Position numbers and translations under genes: made by a program
NCBI RefSeq assembly: GCF_025961205.1
Contig: NZ_JAOQNH010000001.1
Coordinates: 830,001 to 894,000 of the forward strand
Direction of reading: 5' to 3'
DNA length: 64,000 bases
Source: Azospirillum fermentarium
GTDB taxonomy: Bacteria > Pseudomonadota > Alphaproteobacteria > Azospirillales > Azospirillaceae
In this document: positions 1 through 10,103 of the stretch, piece by piece
How positions within the stretch are numbered: the first letter of the stretch is position 1
Layout of the letters: each line of letters starts with the position of its first letter
The notes under the pieces: generated by a model
Databases searched by the model: none
Told to the model about the DNA's origin: nothing
What the model saw: the letters and a program-made list of their open reading frames with translations, nothing else

Positions 1-735
<735 letters not shown>

Positions 736-778
736 GGTGCGGGCGTACCCCTTTTCCCGATCACGCCGGTTTCCCCCC

Positions 779-2014
779 ATGAGCATCGACGACCTGCGCG
801 CCCAGTACGAAGCCTATCCCTATCCCGCGCGCGACCCGAAGGACGAGGCCAGGCGGCTGGTCACCGGCTCCCCCAGCCATCTGGACGAGGTGAGCCATTA
901 CGTCTTCGGTGGCCGGCTGACGGGGCGGGACCGCCCGCTGTCGGTGCTGGTGGCCGGCGGCGGCACCGGCGACGGCACCATCATGATCGCCCAGCAGATG
1001 GCCGACGCCGGCATCGCGGGCACCGTCACCTATCTGGATCTCTCCACCGCCTCGCGGGCGGTGGCCGAGGCGCGGGCGGCGGCGCGGGGGCTGACCAACC
1101 TGCGCTTCGTCACCGGCTCCCTGCTCGACGCGGCGGGGCTGGGGACGTTCGACTACATCGACTGTTGCGGCGTGCTGCACCATCTGGACGACCCGGCGGC
1201 GGGGCTGCGGGCGCTGGTGGCGGCGCTGGCCCCCGGCGGCGGCATGGGCATCATGGTCTATGCCCCCTATGGCCGCGAAGGGGTCTACCCGCTTCAGCAG
1301 GCGCTGCGCACGCTGGGCGGGGATCTGCCGCTGGCCGAACAGGTGGCGCTGGCCCGCCGGCTGGTGACCCATCTGCCGCCCACCAACGGCCTGCGCCGCA
1401 ACCCGTTCATGAGCGATCACCGGGGGCCGGACGCAGCGCTCTACGACCTGCTGCTGCATTCCTGCGACCGGCCCTACACGGTGGGCGAGCTGGCGGAGCT
1501 GGCCGCCGCCGGGGGCATGAGCATGACCGCCCTGGTGGAGCCCATGCGCTACGACCCCGCCCTGTGGGTGACGGATGCCCGCATCCTGAAGCGGCTGGAA
1601 AACCTGCCGTGGCTGGAGCGCGCCGCCTGGGCCGAGCGGGTGGGGGGGAGCCTGTCCAAGCACATCGCCTATCTGACCCGCCCCGAGGATGCCGCCGCCG
1701 CGGTGGCCGCGCCGGACGGGCCGGGGGTGGTCCCGGTGCTGCGCGACCTGGACGGCAAGGCCATGGCCCGCGGCCTGCCGCCGGGTGCGGTGATGGAGGC
1801 CGATCTGGCGGGGATCACGGTGTCCCTGCCGCTGCCGCGTCTGGCCGGGCCGATCCTGGCGCGCATCGACGGGCGCGCCGACCTCGCCACCCTGCACGCC
1901 CAGGTGCAGGAGGCGGCGGGGGTGGTGCCGTGGGACACCTTCAAGAGCCAGTTCGACCAGCTTTTCAAGGCGCTGAACGGAATCGGGAAGATGTACCTGC
2001 GGCGGCCTGCCTGA
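779..2014 (+). CDS. Class I SAM-dependent methyltransferase
   Basis: A protein of about 411 residues with a Rossmann-type methyltransferase fold. The SAM-binding glycine motif VLVAGGGTGDGT lies near residue 60 and the post-motif FDYIDCCGVLHHLDDP near residue 130. After the catalytic domain there is a C-terminal extension of about 150 residues that I do not recognise (ending FKALNGIGKMYLRR). An in-frame start at 737 would add 14 residues with no family likeness, so ATG 779 is preferred, although no clear Shine-Dalgarno is present. It sits 44 bp after the kinase stop and converges with ccmB. The substrate is unknown. Confidence 0.8.
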   Translation: MSIDDLRAQYEAYPYPARDPKDEARRLVTGSPSHLDEVSHYVFGGRLTGRDRPLSVLVAGGGTGDGTIMIAQQMADAGIAGTVTYLDLSTASRAVAEARAAARGLTNLRFVTGSLLDAAGLGTFDYIDCCGVLHHLDDPAAGLRALVAALAPGGGMGIMVYAPYGREGVYPLQQALRTLGGDLPLAEQVALARRLVTHLPPTNGLRRNPFMSDHRGPDAALYDLLLHSCDRPYTVGELAELAAAGGMSMTALVEPMRYDPALWVTDARILKRLENLPWLERAAWAERVGGSLSKHIAYLTRPEDAAAAVAAPDGPGVVPVLRDLDGKAMARGLPPGAVMEADLAGITVSLPLPRLAGPILARIDGRADLATLHAQVQEAAGVVPWDTFKSQFDQLFKALNGIGKMYLRRPA

Positions 2015-2028
2015 CCGGCGCCCGCCGC

Positions 2029-2694
2029 CTATTCCAGCGCCTGCCGCAGCGCCGCCGCCCCGGCAAACGGGGCCAGCGGCAAGGCGGCGGCCAGGATGCC
2101 GCCCAGCAGCAGCAGGTGCGGGCGCGGCGTCAGCCCGGTGACCGCCGCGTCGATGGCCCCGGCGCCGAAGATCAGCACCGGGATGTACAGCGGCAGGATC
2201 AGCAGCGACAGCAGCACCCCGCCGCGCCGCGCCCCCAGCGTCAGCCCGGCGCCGATGGCGCCGATCAGGCTCAGGATCGGGGTGCCCACCGCCAGCGTCA
2301 GAACCAGCACGCCGAATCCCCCCGGCTCCATGTTCAGCAGCAGCGCCAGGATGGGGGCGGCGACGATCAGCGGCACGCCCGTCACCAGCCAATGGGCCAG
2401 CACCTTGGCCAGCACCACCGCCTCCAGCGGCAGGGGCGACAGGGACAGCAGCTCCAGCGACCCGTCCTCGTAATCGTTCTGGAACAGCCGTTCCAGCGAC
2501 AGCAGCGAGGCCAGCAAGGCGGCCACCCAGATCACGCCGGCGGCGATGCGGGCCAGGATGTTCGGCTCCGGCCCCACGCCGAAGGGGAACAGCACCACGC
2601 ACAGGACGAAGAACATCACGGCGATGGTGGCGTCCGACCCCTGGCGCAGCGCCAGCCGCAGGTCGCGCATCACCAGCGTGCGGAAGCGGTTCAC
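2029..2694 (-). CDS. ccmB: Heme exporter protein CcmB
   Basis: CcmB is the membrane subunit of the CcmAB ABC complex, which acts in cytochrome c maturation (System I) to release holo-CcmE. The 221-residue protein has the usual CcmB length and about six hydrophobic segments. The N-terminus is the family type (LVMRDLRLALRQG) and a loop reads NDYEDGSLELL, a CcmB hallmark. Its start overlaps the end of ccmA by 4 bp (ATGA), so the two are probably translationally coupled. No ccmC, ccmD or ccmE is present downstream within this window; the next gene on this side is convergent. Confidence 0.95.
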   Translation of the reverse strand: MNRFRTLVMRDLRLALRQGSDATIAVMFFVLCVVLFPFGVGPEPNILARIAAGVIWVAALLASLLSLERLFQNDYEDGSLELLSLSPLPLEAVVLAKVLAHWLVTGVPLIVAAPILALLLNMEPGGFGVLVLTLAVGTPILSLIGAIGAGLTLGARRGGVLLSLLILPLYIPVLIFGAGAIDAAVTGLTPRPHLLLLGGILAAALPLAPFAGAAALRQALE

Positions 2695-3386
2695 GGCGCG
2701 GTCCCCCCTGCGTGCGTCTCGTCGTCGTCTTCGTCGTCATCATCGTCCGCGCCGGGACCGGCGGGGGTGAAATGGTCCAGGTGCAGCGTGCGGGCACCGT
2801 CCATGGCGATGTCCATGTGGGTGGACAGCACCACCATGCCGCCGCCCGCCCGGTGTTCGGCGATGATCTCTTCCAGCAGGCGCACGGCGGCGCGGTCCAG
2901 CGCCACCGTCGGTTCGTCCAGCAGCCACAGAGGTGCGGGGGCCGCCAGGATGCGCGCCAGATTGAGCCGCCGCTTCTGCCCCGCCGACAGATACCGCCCC
3001 GGCACCGCGGCGATGTGCGGCACCCCCAGCCGGTCCAGCGCCCGCCGGGCGTTGCCCGCCGGGTCGTCCGCCCCGCCCAATGCTGCCCAGAAGGCGAGAT
3101 TCTCGGCGGCGGTCAGCACCGGCTTCACCGCGTCCTGGTGGCCCACGTAATGGGTGCGGCGGCGGTGGATGTCGGGATCTTCGGCCAGCGCCGCATCCTC
3201 CCACGCCAGGGTGCCGCGGAACGGCTTGAGCAGCCCGGCCATGATGCGCAGCAGGCTGGATTTCCCCGACCCGTTCGGCCCCAGCAGCGTCAGGGCATCC
3301 CCCGGAGCGACGCGGAAGCCAAGGCCGGTGAACACCAGCCGCCCGCCGCGCAGGCACGTCAGTTCGGAACCGGCAAAAGCAGCCAT
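2691..3386 (-). CDS. ccmA: Heme exporter ATP-binding protein CcmA
   Basis: This is the ATPase of the CcmAB complex for cytochrome c biogenesis. It has Walker A (GPNGSGKSSL), an ABC signature adapted as in CcmA (LSAGQKRRLNLAR) and Walker B (LWLLDEPTVALD). The C-terminus carries an unusual acidic run of about ten Asp/Glu residues before the stop; I do not know its role. ATG 3386 is preferred because the family begins right before this residue; a GTG at 3407 would add seven residues. The upstream 290 bp hold a hairpin (3466-3499) but no gene. Confidence 0.95.
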   Translation of the reverse strand: MAAFAGSELTCLRGGRLVFTGLGFRVAPGDALTLLGPNGSGKSSLLRIMAGLLKPFRGTLAWEDAALAEDPDIHRRRTHYVGHQDAVKPVLTAAENLAFWAALGGADDPAGNARRALDRLGVPHIAAVPGRYLSAGQKRRLNLARILAAPAPLWLLDEPTVALDRAAVRLLEEIIAEHRAGGGMVVLSTHMDIAMDGARTLHLDHFTPAGPGADDDDDEDDDETHAGGTAP

Positions 3387-3465
3387 GGGGGGAACGCGCG
3401 GCCTCACGGGTCAAAGGGACAGGACGCTGCTGCTATAGCACAGGTGACCGGCGGGGAAAAAAGAA

Positions 3466-3499
3466 ACGGCCACCGCAGGGGGTTCTGCGCGGTGGCCGT
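3466..3499 (-). terminator. Hairpin with T-rich tail on the minus strand
   Basis: A perfect 11-bp inverted repeat (3466-3476 with 3489-3499) is followed, reading on the minus strand, by a T-rich run (complement of 3454-3465). It could end minus-strand transcripts coming from the dipeptidase remnant and lipase before they reach ccmA. The rest of 3387-3675 shows no convincing gene. Confidence 0.55.
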
Positions 3500-3675
3500 A
3501 AAACCCAGCCGGGGTCTGGCTGGATCGTGCCCTCGCGGCGCCATGATGGCGGGCCCTTGAAAGCGGGCCGGGCGTCGCAAGGCATCCCGTTACTGGTTTG
3601 TAAGATAGGCTTACCTTATGTCCGGGGTACGTCGAGAAAATGGCGAAATTTTGATTTGTAGGGGGCCGCCCGCCT

Positions 3676-4059
3676 CTATCCGGTCACCGCCGCGAACACG
3701 CGGGCGTAGTTTCCGCCCAGGATGGCCGCGGTTTCCGCCGGCTGGAACCTCTGGCGCGCCAGCGCTTGGCGCAGGCCGGGAAGCCGGGTGTAGCTGGGAA
3801 ACACCGACGCCGACACCAGCCCCAGCATGTCGCTGCCCACCCCCACATGCTCCACCCCCACCACCCCGGCCATGCGGGCGATGCCGGCGGCATAGGCGTC
3901 CAGATCGGGAAAGCGGGTGGCCGGCGGCCACACCCCGATCACCCCGCCGGTGCCGGCCACCAGCGCCCAGCCGCCGAGGCTCACCCGCTGCCCGTCCAGG
4001 GCATCGGCGGATGCGGCGAAGACCGCGGGCCATGAAACCGGGTGCAGGGTCGGATCCAT
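3676..4059 (-). pseudogene. C-terminal remnant of an M19 membrane dipeptidase
   Basis: The 127-residue frame matches only the last third of renal-dipeptidase (peptidase M19) proteins, which are normally about 330-400 residues. Recognisable parts are GTGGVIGVW, the VGVEHVGVGSDM segment and the C-terminal ETAAILGGNYARVF. The N-terminal metal-binding half is absent, and no matching sequence is seen in other frames between here and the lipase stop at 4091. It is therefore most likely a deletion remnant. It may still be translated, since the frame itself is open, but catalysis is not expected. Confidence 0.7.
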
Positions 4060-4090
4060 GCTCCCTTCCTATCATGGCCGGCGGGCCGCG

Positions 4091-5179
4091 TCAGGTGGTG
4101 GCGTGCCCCGTATCGACGTGGGGCAGCGGGTAGGGGGCCGTGCCGGGCAGGGCCGAAATCTGCGTGTGATAGACCGGCGGGAAATGCTGGTATTCCAACT
4201 GGTCCACCCACGACAGCGTGCCCGTCTTCACCGCCCCCGGCAACTCGGTGACCCCCTTGGCGGGCTGGGCGAAGGGCGGGACGGCCCAGCCCAGCCCCTT
4301 GATGATGGTGGCCAGCCAGCCGGGGCAGGGGGCGCCCGCCGGATTCTGGTGCGCCCACAGCAGCAGGATGCCGTTCACGTCGCCATAGGCGCAGGGCACC
4401 ATGTCCAGCGTGTTGATCCAGATGCCGGGGTTGGCGAAGCCGGCGTCGAACACGGTGGACGCGAACAGGCCGTTGCCGGCGGTGGGCGGGGCGAAGGCTT
4501 GCGGCACGATCGTGGCCCCCGGCACCTTGGCCGCCAGATAGGGGGCCAGCACCGTGGTCAGGGCACCGCCCAGGCTGTGCCCGGTCACCACCACGGGCGT
4601 GCCGGGATGGGCCGACAGGTAGGTGGCGAGGCAGGCGGCGATGTCCATCGATTCCTGCTGCCCGGCCATCACCGCCGTCAGCTTCGTCACCGTGGCCAGC
4701 GCCGAGCAGGTGCCCTGGGCGATCTTCGCCTCGGTGGTGAGGGAGGGGATCAGGCAATCGTGGGCCAGCGCGTTGGCCCAGCTCACCTGGATGGCGTCGC
4801 CCAGATCCTGGAAGAGCTGCTGGGCCAGACCCAGCCCGCCGGCGTAGATGTCGGTGCCGCGGGCCACCACGGCGGCGAACACGGGCGATCCCTCGGCATC
4901 CACGTAATGGCAGACGTACAGAAGGTTGCTGTTGTCGGCGTCCACCGCCGGCCCCCACACCATCTGCCAGGATCCGGCCACCGTCTGCTGCGAGTCGGCG
5001 GTCTGGGGCAGGGCCGGCAGGCCGGTCACCGCCGCCGGAAGATCGGTGCCCACCTTCGCAATCGCCGTCTTGGCCGAATCCGTATAGGCGATCGTCGCCA
5101 GGGCAAGATAAACGAGAGAATAATAGGCGTTCTGCGTGACGCTCTGCTGTGCCGACAGGCCCGCCGGTGAAAGAGCCAT
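4091..5179 (-). CDS. Lipase class 3 family protein
   Basis: An alpha/beta hydrolase of 362 residues with the nucleophile elbow TGHSLGGAL (Ser about 202), the typical lipase class 3 arrangement. Conserved context includes FAAVVARGTD (the oxyanion-strand region, residues 101-110) and an Asp-containing strand after PQAFAPP. A C-terminal His-rich stretch could supply the catalytic His. There is no signal peptide, so the site of action is unclear. The start at 5179 has a good ribosome-binding site (GGGAGG, about 7 nt spacing); a longer frame from 5299 lacks family likeness. Substrate unknown; esterase or lipase activity is inferred from the family. Confidence 0.8.
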   Translation of the reverse strand: MALSPAGLSAQQSVTQNAYYSLVYLALATIAYTDSAKTAIAKVGTDLPAAVTGLPALPQTADSQQTVAGSWQMVWGPAVDADNSNLLYVCHYVDAEGSPVFAAVVARGTDIYAGGLGLAQQLFQDLGDAIQVSWANALAHDCLIPSLTTEAKIAQGTCSALATVTKLTAVMAGQQESMDIAACLATYLSAHPGTPVVVTGHSLGGALTTVLAPYLAAKVPGATIVPQAFAPPTAGNGLFASTVFDAGFANPGIWINTLDMVPCAYGDVNGILLLWAHQNPAGAPCPGWLATIIKGLGWAVPPFAQPAKGVTELPGAVKTGTLSWVDQLEYQHFPPVYHTQISALPGTAPYPLPHVDTGHATT

Positions 5180-5595
5180 TGCGTATCCTCCCGAACTTTT
5201 TTGTCTGTGCCGATACCCTATCGGTGATCGGCGCTCCTGCTGCATAACAATCGCCGGATGTGCCGCCGGGTGGGAGAAAAAGCCGCAGCGGGTGGTCATA
5301 AGACCCGTACCGGGAATTGTGGATTACCTGGAAATACTGAAAAAATCGCGCATTGAGTGTGATTGTCTTCACCCATCACGATACATTATTTCCTAATCGG
5401 GTGCGAATCGGGGCTTTTACCAGACGAATTTATTCGTTTTAGTATTGTTGTGCCGACTTGACCTATTTCCGCCGCTCCCTGACCGCAGGCGCGGCGGGTG
5501 GGGGCGGTTCCGACAAAAAATCTCAACAATTTCCGTGTTGCGGGGCACAAGGGCGGCAGGCATTCATGGCCCCCTTGATGGTATGGGGAGTCGGT
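5180..5595. other. Divergent intergenic region, lipase / transporter
   Basis: This 416-bp gap separates the divergent lipase and the first transporter. It is clearly more AT-rich than its surroundings between about 5330 and 5460. I see the lipase ribosome-binding site but no convincing regulator palindrome, terminator or small gene. Promoters for both directions are presumably here. Confidence 0.5.
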
Positions 5596-7269
5596 ATGCT
5601 CGAACTGTTCAACGCCCTGCCCGACGTGGCGCGCATCATGGTGGTGCTGAGCGTGGTGGCCGTGGCCGGGCTGGCGCTGGGGCGCCTGACGGTGGGGGGG
5701 ATCGGGCTGGGCATCGGCGGGGTGCTGTTCGCCGGGCTGGCCGTGGGGCATCTGGCGGCGGTGTCGGGGATCGCCATCGACGTCCACGTCCTGCATTTCG
5801 TGCGGGAATTCGGGCTGATCCTGTTCGTCTACACCATCGGGGTGCAGGTGGGGCCGGGCTTCTTCGCCGCCCTGAAGCGCCAGGGGCTGGGGCTGAACCT
5901 GATGGCGGCGGCCATCGTGGTGCTGGGCGGGATCACGGCGGCGCTGATCCATCTGGTGATGGGGGTGCCGCTGCCGGTGGTTCTGGGCGTGTTCTCGGGG
6001 GCCGTCACCAACACCCCGTCGCTGGGGGCGGCGCAGGAGATCCTGGCCGCGGTCGGCGCCGGCGGCGAGCGGCAGGTGCTGCCCAGCCTGGGCTATGCCG
6101 TGGCCTATCCCTTCGGCATCGCCGGCATCCTGATCGCCATGACCGTGGTGCGGGCGGTGTTCCGGCTGGACATCGGGGCGGAGGCCGCGGCCTTCGACCG
6201 CCAGCGGTCGGCGCAGGTGGCGGCCCTGGAAAAGCTGGACGTGGCCATCCGCAACCCCGGCGTCGTCGGCACCTCGCTCAAGGACATCCAGCTCATGGGC
6301 GAACTGGGGGTGGTGGCGTCGCGCCTGCTGCGGGGCGGGCGCCTGATGGTGCCCCATCCCGACACCCGGATCGAGTCGGGCGACGTGCTGCATCTGGTCG
6401 GCCCGCGGGAGAACCTGGACCGCATGAAGCGCTTCCTGGGGCAGGAGGCGGAGGTCACCCTGACCACCAAGGGCACCGACGTGCGGTGGGACCGGCTGGT
6501 GGTGACCAGCGATCATGTGCTGGGCAAGACCATCGCGCAGCTCAACATGGCGGATTCGTACGGGGTGGTGATCAGCCGCGTGAACCGGGCCGGCGTGGAG
6601 CTGGTGCCCAGCCCGGCGCTGACCCTCCAGTTCGGCGACATCCTGACCGCCATCGGCAAGCCGGCCGATCTGGCCCGCGCCGCGGCGGTGCTGGGCAATT
6701 CCCAGCGGCGGCTCCAGCAGGTGGACTTCATCCCCGTGTTCATCGGCATCCTGCTGGGGGTCATCATCGGGTCGATCCCGCTCTATCTGCCGGGGATGCC
6801 GGCGGCCATGAAGCTGGGGCTGGCCGGCGGACCGCTGGTGGCGGCCATCGTCCTGGCCCGCATCGGCCATCTGGGGCCGCTGGTGTGGTTCATGCCGCCC
6901 GCCGCCAACCACGCGCTGCGCGAAATCGGCATCGTGCTGTTCCTGGCGGTGGTGGGGGTGCTGTCGGGCGGCAAGTTCCTCGACACGCTGATCCACGGCG
7001 ACGGGCTGGCGTGGATGGCCTATGGCGCCGTCATCACGCTGGTGCCGCTGCTGCTGGTGGGGTTCTACGCGCGGGTGGTGGCCAAGCAGAACTACCTGAC
7101 CATCTGCGGCCTGCTGTCGGGCAGCATGACCGATCCGCCGGCCCTGGCCTTCGCCAACGCGCTCAGCCCGTCGGAGGCGCCGGCCCTGGCGTACGCCACC
7201 GTGTACCCGCTGGTGATGTGCCTGCGCATCCTGGCGCCGCAGATCCTGGTTCTGCTGTTGTGGTCGTGA
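5596..7269 (+). CDS. AspT/YidE/YbjL-type antiporter with RCK_C domains (copy 1)
   Basis: A membrane protein of 557 residues in the aspartate:alanine exchanger (AAE) superfamily. Two blocks of about five membrane segments flank a cytoplasmic middle (about 205-370) holding two TrkA-C/RCK_C domains. The family hallmarks are present in each membrane block: VTNTPSLGAA in the first and SMTDPPALAFAN in the second. Substrate cannot be predicted; family members exchange amino acids or dicarboxylates. ATG 5596 is preferred for its GGGGAG site; ATG 5566 is possible. It is followed after 16 bp by a close paralogue, so the two are probably co-transcribed. Confidence 0.85.
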   Translation: MLELFNALPDVARIMVVLSVVAVAGLALGRLTVGGIGLGIGGVLFAGLAVGHLAAVSGIAIDVHVLHFVREFGLILFVYTIGVQVGPGFFAALKRQGLGLNLMAAAIVVLGGITAALIHLVMGVPLPVVLGVFSGAVTNTPSLGAAQEILAAVGAGGERQVLPSLGYAVAYPFGIAGILIAMTVVRAVFRLDIGAEAAAFDRQRSAQVAALEKLDVAIRNPGVVGTSLKDIQLMGELGVVASRLLRGGRLMVPHPDTRIESGDVLHLVGPRENLDRMKRFLGQEAEVTLTTKGTDVRWDRLVVTSDHVLGKTIAQLNMADSYGVVISRVNRAGVELVPSPALTLQFGDILTAIGKPADLARAAAVLGNSQRRLQQVDFIPVFIGILLGVIIGSIPLYLPGMPAAMKLGLAGGPLVAAIVLARIGHLGPLVWFMPPAANHALREIGIVLFLAVVGVLSGGKFLDTLIHGDGLAWMAYGAVITLVPLLLVGFYARVVAKQNYLTICGLLSGSMTDPPALAFANALSPSEAPALAYATVYPLVMCLRILAPQILVLLLWS

Positions 7270-7285
7270 CCGAGACGAGGCCGTC

Positions 7286-8977
7286 ATGCATCTGATCGCC
7301 GAAGCCTTTCTTGCCATGCCGCCCATCGCGCGGGTGATCCTGGTGCTGGGGCTGGTGTCCGCCGCCGGGCTGGCGCTGGGCAACATCCGCATCCGCGGGG
7401 TCGGGCTGGGCATCGGCGGGGTGCTGTTCACCGGCATCGCCGGCGGCCATCTGGCCAAGGAGGCCGGGGTCCATTTCAACACCGAAATGATGGACTTCAT
7501 CCGCGATTTCGGCCTGGTCCTGTTCGTCTACACCATCGGCATCCAGGTCGGCCCCGGCTTCTTCGCCGCCCTGAAGCGGCAGGGGCTGGTGCTGAACCTG
7601 CTGGCGCTGGTGGCGGTGGCGGGAAGTGTGGCGGTGGCCGCCGTGCTGGACGTCACCGGCGTGATCCCGCTGGGGGCGGCGCTGGGGGTGTTCGCCGGCG
7701 GGGTGACCAACGCCCCGGCCCTGGCCGCCACCCAGCAGGTGCTGACCGAGGTGCACGCCGACGCCCTGACGCTGGCGCTGCCGGGGCTGGCGTTCGCGGT
7801 GACCTACCCGTTCGGCATCGCCGGCAACCTGATCGCCATGGGGCTGGTGCGGCTGGGCTTCCGCATCGACCCGCAGGCGGAGGCCGCCGCCTTCGACGCG
7901 CGGCGGCGGGCGGAGGCGGCGGCGGTGGACACCGTGAACGTCACCGTCACCAATCCGGGCGTGGAGGGCGTGCGGCTGGGCGACCTGCACATTCTGCCGC
8001 AGATGGGGGTGGTGGCGTCCCGCATCCTGCGCGGCGGGCGGCTGGAGGTGGCGGGGCCGGACGTGGCCCTGCGCCTGGGCGACGTGCTGCATCTGGTCGG
8101 CCCCCGCCCGCGGCTGGCGGAGGTGAGCCGGCTGCTGGGCACCGAATCGGCGGCGGTGCTGTCCACCAAGGGCACGGACGTGCGGTGGGAGCGGGTGGTG
8201 GTGACCGCCAACGCCGTGCTGGGCAAGCCCATCGCCACCATCGTCGCCGCCATCGAGGCGCGCACCGCGCAGGCCGTCGTCATCAGCCGCGTGACCCGTG
8301 CCGGCGTGGAACTGGTGCCCAGTGCGGCGCTGAAGCTCCAGTTCGGCGACATCCTGACCATCATCGGCCACCCGCCCGACGTGGCGGTGGCCGCCGGGGT
8401 GATCGGCAACTCCACCCGCCGGCTGCAGCAGGTGGAACTGGTGCCGGTGTTCCTGGGCATGGCGCTGGGCGCCGTCGCCGGGTCGGTGCCGCTGTTCCTG
8501 CCGGGGATGCCGGCGCCGCTGCGGCTGGGGCTGGCCGGCGGGCCGCTGATCGTCGCCATCCTGCTGGGCCGGCTGGGCCATCTGGGGCCGCTGGTGTGGT
8601 TCATGCCGCCCGCCGCCAATCTGGTGCTGCGGGAGATCGGCATCGTGCTGTTCCTGGCCGTGCTGGGGGTGGCGTCGGGGGACCGTTTCGTCGAGACGCT
8701 GGCCAGCGGCGCCGGGTGGCCGTGGATGGCGTGGGGCGTGCTGGTGACCCTGGTGCCGCTGCTGGTGACGGGCGTGCTGGCGCGGGCGGTGTTCCGGCTG
8801 GATTTCCTGTCCATCTGCGGCCTGATGGCCGGCGCCCAGACCAACCCGCCGGGCCTGTCCTACGCCAACGCCGTGGCGCCGTCGGAAGCCCCGGCCCTGG
8901 CCTATGCCACCGTTTATCCGCTGGCGATGTGCCTGCGCATCCTGGCGCCGCAGGTGATGGTGCTTCTGCTGTCGTAG
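7286..8977 (+). CDS. AspT/YidE/YbjL-type antiporter with RCK_C domains (copy 2)
   Basis: A second AAE-family transporter of 563 residues, clearly homologous to copy 1 along its whole length (shared FVYTIGIQVGPGFFAALKRQ and the ending LRILAPQ). The hallmark motifs have changed: VTNAPALAA replaces the usual N-T-P-S in block one, and block two has AQTNPPGLSYAN. The middle again carries two RCK_C-like domains. This suggests duplication followed by divergence in the transport site. Whether the two act as separate transporters or as a pair is not visible from sequence. No terminator separates them. Confidence 0.85.
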   Translation: MHLIAEAFLAMPPIARVILVLGLVSAAGLALGNIRIRGVGLGIGGVLFTGIAGGHLAKEAGVHFNTEMMDFIRDFGLVLFVYTIGIQVGPGFFAALKRQGLVLNLLALVAVAGSVAVAAVLDVTGVIPLGAALGVFAGGVTNAPALAATQQVLTEVHADALTLALPGLAFAVTYPFGIAGNLIAMGLVRLGFRIDPQAEAAAFDARRRAEAAAVDTVNVTVTNPGVEGVRLGDLHILPQMGVVASRILRGGRLEVAGPDVALRLGDVLHLVGPRPRLAEVSRLLGTESAAVLSTKGTDVRWERVVVTANAVLGKPIATIVAAIEARTAQAVVISRVTRAGVELVPSAALKLQFGDILTIIGHPPDVAVAAGVIGNSTRRLQQVELVPVFLGMALGAVAGSVPLFLPGMPAPLRLGLAGGPLIVAILLGRLGHLGPLVWFMPPAANLVLREIGIVLFLAVLGVASGDRFVETLASGAGWPWMAWGVLVTLVPLLVTGVLARAVFRLDFLSICGLMAGAQTNPPGLSYANAVAPSEAPALAYATVYPLAMCLRILAPQVMVLLLS

Positions 8978-9199
8978 GGGCGGGGCCGGGTCAGGCGCCG
9001 GCCCTGGGTATCGGCAACGATGCGGTCTTGATGGCTGACGAACGGCCCGCCGTGGAACCGAGCCGGTTCCCTATTCCCGTTCGGGACGGGCGGTAGGAAA
9101 GTACGCAATTTTCTTCGACATTGCCGGGTGATCGCATAAGCTTGGCAACGGCTCTTGGAGCGCATTTGCAAAATCAATATTTTGGGACGATGGCTTGCA

Positions 9200-9970
9200 A
9201 TGTCATGGGATCATAAAAAAAGTGTTAAAGAATTGATCAGGCACATAATATTTAATATAGGGGCTGGCCGCCTTCTTCTTCTCAATAAAAAGAGAAATGG
9301 GCATATTATTGATCATTTGAGCGCGCCGACACCTGAAGAACGATTTTCAATGATATATAATCTTGGTGTTTGGGTTCATTCACAAGAGCAGGAGGCTTTG
9401 TCCGGTCTTGGGTCGGAGATCAGATTTACGTCGAAAATCATCCAGGAATTGCCTTCCCTTCTGGAACGGCTTGGCAGTCAACACCTCTTGGACGTTGGCT
9501 GCGGCGATTGGAGCTGGATGCAGGCCGTCAAACTGCCTTGCGATTACATCGGCGTCGATATCGTTCCCGAGGTGATTCGGGCCAACCGCCGTCACGAACG
9601 GCAGGGCGTCAGCTTCGCGGTCGCCGACGCCATCACCGGCCCCCTGCCCAAGGCCGACGTCGGGCTGTGCCGTGAGGTTCTGTTCCACCTGTCCCTTGAC
9701 GATGGGCTTGCCGCGCTGGCCAACATGAAGAATTCGGTTCGCTGGCTGGTCGCCACGACCAATCCGTCGCTTTGGTTCAACAGTGATATCGCGACCGGCG
9801 ATTTCCGCGAAATCAACCTTCAGCGGCCCCCCTACTGCTTGCCTCCGCCGCGGGAACGGATCTTTGACGACGGGGTGCAGCCGGGACGGATACTGGCGGT
9901 ATGGGCGGTGGAGGACATTCCCGGCATCCGCCGGAAAGCTTTGGCGAAATCGGCATCCGGGGCGTGCTGA
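9200..9970 (+). CDS. Class I SAM-dependent methyltransferase, AT-rich 5' half
   Basis: A protein of about 256 residues with a methyltransferase core: LLDVGCGDWSWMQ (SAM glycine motif), YIGVDIVPEVI and a later LCREVLFHLSLDDG. The family is of unknown substrate; similar proteins are often found near glycan or lipid genes, but no such neighbours are seen. ATG 9200 is preferred; an upstream in-frame TTG at 9155 would add 15 residues. The first ~270 bp are strikingly AT-rich, with codons rare elsewhere here (AAA, ATA, TTA), while the second half is GC-rich like the rest. This suggests transfer or a chimeric origin. Confidence 0.75.
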   Translation: MSWDHKKSVKELIRHIIFNIGAGRLLLLNKKRNGHIIDHLSAPTPEERFSMIYNLGVWVHSQEQEALSGLGSEIRFTSKIIQELPSLLERLGSQHLLDVGCGDWSWMQAVKLPCDYIGVDIVPEVIRANRRHERQGVSFAVADAITGPLPKADVGLCREVLFHLSLDDGLAALANMKNSVRWLVATTNPSLWFNSDIATGDFREINLQRPPYCLPPPRERIFDDGVQPGRILAVWAVEDIPGIRRKALAKSASGAC

Positions 9971-10103
9971 TACCCGTGGTGGGCCCGAAACAGGCCCGCT
10001 CCCCCCGCCGTCCGTGGGGCTGAAACAAAAATACTTTGTTCCCGCCGCGGTGTCGGTCTAGCCTGTCGGGCATCCCGTGATCCCGCCATTGCCGCCACAC
10101 CCG

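Noticed and set aside
9031..9096. A 21-codon open frame after the second transporter
   Set aside because: No ribosome-binding site, no family likeness, and too short to support.
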